A DNA stretch of 23,010 bases from a virus, in the IMG/VR virus record IMGVR_UViG_3300001533_001634, positions 1-23,010 of that record. One strand, written 5' to 3'. Shown here one piece after another: positions 22,279 through 23,010 of the stretch. The notes under the pieces are model-generated. The model did not search any database and was not told the origin of the DNA. It saw nothing but the letters and a program-made list of their open reading frames with translations. Position numbers and translations under genes: made by a program. Each line of letters opens with the position of its first letter. Within the stretch, counting starts at the first letter, position 1.

Positions 22279-22610
22279 TTGCCCTCATCATCTTCTACAT
22301 CATCGGTGAAGTTTATTTCAGCAGGTTGATTGATTTGAATATCCTGCTCCACAACTTGCTTAGGTCTACCATATCCGTGATCAATCAAAAGTTTAAGTGC
22401 TGAAGTATCACCATTCATTGAGAGGTCAAACAACTTCTTGAACAGTGCTTCCTTACGAGTAATGAATTCACCCTCTTTACCCTTAACTGGATAGTCCTTA
22501 ACAGAAAGCATCTTCTCAATTATTTCGCTGGCTGATGTCTTAGCTTTGGGACGCCCTCCTCTATTAATACGTGGATCACCCTTCTTAAATGACCCTCCTG
22601 ATGCTGCCAT
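22275..22610 (-). CDS. Small terminase subunit
   Basis: The protein has 111 residues. Its N-terminus, FKKGDPRINRGGRPKAKTS, matches the F-x-K-G-x-x-x-N-x-x-G-R-P-K pattern of phage DUF5681-type DNA-binding or small terminase proteins. A helical core (EALFKKLFDLSMNGDTSALKLLIDHGYGRP) and a very acidic tail (DDVEDDEG) follow. It directly precedes and overlaps the large terminase gene, which supports a role in recognising viral DNA for packaging. A strong AAGGAGG site lies 5 nt before ATG. It is the first recognised gene of the transcription unit. Confidence 0.85.
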   Translation of the reverse strand: MAASGGSFKKGDPRINRGGRPKAKTSASEIIEKMLSVKDYPVKGKEGEFITRKEALFKKLFDLSMNGDTSALKLLIDHGYGRPKQVVEQDIQINQPAEINFTDDVEDDEGK

Positions 22611-22644
22611 GATGTCCTCCTTTTATGACGCTGTTTTTTACAGT

Positions 22645-22657
22645 TTAGCAGTGCTAA
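22645..22657. promoter_or_regulatory. TTAGCA-G-TGCTAA dyad upstream of small terminase
   Basis: This is a 6-bp perfect inverted repeat around one base, 35 nt before the small terminase ATG on the minus strand. It could be an operator or a packaging-protein site. No known consensus is recognised. Confidence 0.35.
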
Positions 22658-22713
22658 TATACATTATCTTAAAGATTTGCAGCGCTATGATTAAAAAAGT
22701 GAGGAGAGGACTC

Positions 22714-22748
22714 ATGTCTTCTATGTCCACAGGACATGAACAGGACAC
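22714..22748. promoter_or_regulatory. Cluster of ATGTCC / GGACAT half-sites
   Basis: A perfect dyad ATGTCC-ACA-GGACAT (22723..22737) is flanked by ATGTCT on the left (22714) and AGGACAC on the right (22742), giving four half-sites that point toward the centre. This is the arrangement expected of a multi-site operator. It could also fold as a hairpin. Confidence 0.4.
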
Positions 22749-22859
22749 GGGAGTTAGTATACAACATCACTTTTCATCAACTTGAGATAGTGCAGAGCTA
22801 TCCATCGTCACGGAGGAGAATTAGCGTTCACATACTCCTCTATAAAATCTAATCACGTA

Positions 22860-22940
22860 TAAACACAACTAAACACGGGTCTAAACATCGTCTAAATTCA
22901 TACACTATATATATATCTATTCTATGTTTAATATGTTTAA
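22860..22940. repeat. TAAACA-box array in AT-rich DNA
   Basis: TAAACA occurs at 22860, 22870 and 22882 with a degenerate copy at 22893 (TAAATT). These are about one helical turn apart (10, 12, 11 nt). Two inverted copies, TGTTTA, are at 22925 and 22934. The layout is iteron-like and next to long TATATA tracts. Confidence 0.4.
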
Positions 22941-22987
22941 ATTCTATATATAGATATAGAAAATGAAAATATATTATACATATATTT

Positions 22988-23003
22988 GCACTTAGAAAAG
23001 TGC
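22988..23003. other. Small hairpin at the right edge
   Basis: GCACTT and AAGTGC pair over 6 bp around AGAA, followed directly by the palindrome TGCTGCAGCA (23001..23010). There is no U-run on either side, so a terminator is unlikely. The structure may continue beyond the window. Confidence 0.3.
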
Positions 23004-23010
23004 TGCAGCA

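Larger units (their letters stand above)
22611..23010. other. 400-nt noncoding leader upstream of the terminase genes
   Basis: I see no convincing gene, tRNA or complete promoter here. From 22840 rightward the sequence becomes very AT-rich, with TATATA runs. It contains the dyads and TAAACA-box array listed separately, and an inverted pair GAGGAG (22813..22818) and CTCCTC (22835..22840). On the minus strand TATACT (near 22760) and GATAAT (near 22665) are possible -10 elements, but neither has a good -35 partner. As the region before the terminase genes, it could hold the late promoter, the packaging site or a boundary to the next module beyond the window. Confidence 0.4.

Noticed and set aside
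22631-22643. CTGT-N5-ACAG resembling a LexA site
   Set aside because: The spacing is 5 nt rather than the 8 nt of the classical CTGT-N8-ACAG box, so it does not match.
22714-22785. Plus-strand 23-residue reading frame (MSSMSTGHEQ...) with a GAGGAG-like leader
   Set aside because: It is very short, opposes the direction of all other genes and overlaps the ATGTCC dyad cluster. The purine-rich leader alone is not enough.

Overview
The window is the left part of the structural (virion) module of a low-GC, double-stranded DNA tailed phage or prophage. Every convincing gene lies on the minus strand, so the transcription unit reads from the right end of the window (terminase, about 22.6 kb) to the left end (tail tip, which runs off at base 1). 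The order is canonical for a long non-contractile-tailed (siphovirus-type) phage: small terminase, large terminase, SPP1-type portal, MuF-like minor head protein, a small unknown gene, scaffold, major capsid protein, an accessory cassette, head-tail connector, head closure, neck/tail completion, tail terminator, tail tube, frameshifted tail chaperones, tape measure, distal tail protein, fibre and tail hub. No sheath gene sits beside the tube gene. No integrase, repressor, lysis, replication, tRNA or host gene is visible, so lysogeny and host cannot be decided. Strong AAGGAG-type ribosome sites and the standard bacterial code (TGG for Trp, TGA as stop) argue against a mycoplasma-type code but do not name a host.

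Packaging and head region (22.6 to 17.0 kb): genes are tightly coupled by 1 to 8 nt overlaps or very short gaps. The exception is the 116-nt gap before the scaffold gene. It holds three small hairpins, all with the same CU-UACG-AG apex in minus-strand RNA, and a 28-bp perfect palindrome follows inside the first 20 scaffold codons. This is the most unexpected structure in the window.

Accessory cassette (16.9 to 12.2 kb): four genes sit between the capsid gene and the connector, where many siphophages have none or only a decoration gene. The first encodes an 843-residue protein with a capsid-associated-looking N-terminus, three fibronectin type III domains and an Asp-box (BNR) C-terminus. The last ends in four exact-length 20-residue repeats. 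They are probably virion-surface appendages.

Tail region (12.2 to 1 kb): connector and completion proteins, tube, chaperones with an A9 slippery run for -1 frameshifting, a 1059-residue tape measure, a distal tail protein with a discoidin-like N-terminus, an Asp-box fibre, and a giant hub (at least 1168 residues, cut by the window edge). The hub's C-terminal half carries two atrophied bacterial Ig domains, a BspA-type WGDG domain and about ten BspA/DUF285 repeats. The particle appears unusually rich in adhesion-type domains.

Perfect or near-perfect hairpins follow the capsid, 843-residue and tube genes, and a 16-bp palindrome precedes the tube gene. This suggests that abundant structural proteins are tuned by RNA ends or processing. 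The 400 nt upstream of the terminase hold no convincing gene but contain dyads and a TAAACA-box array.
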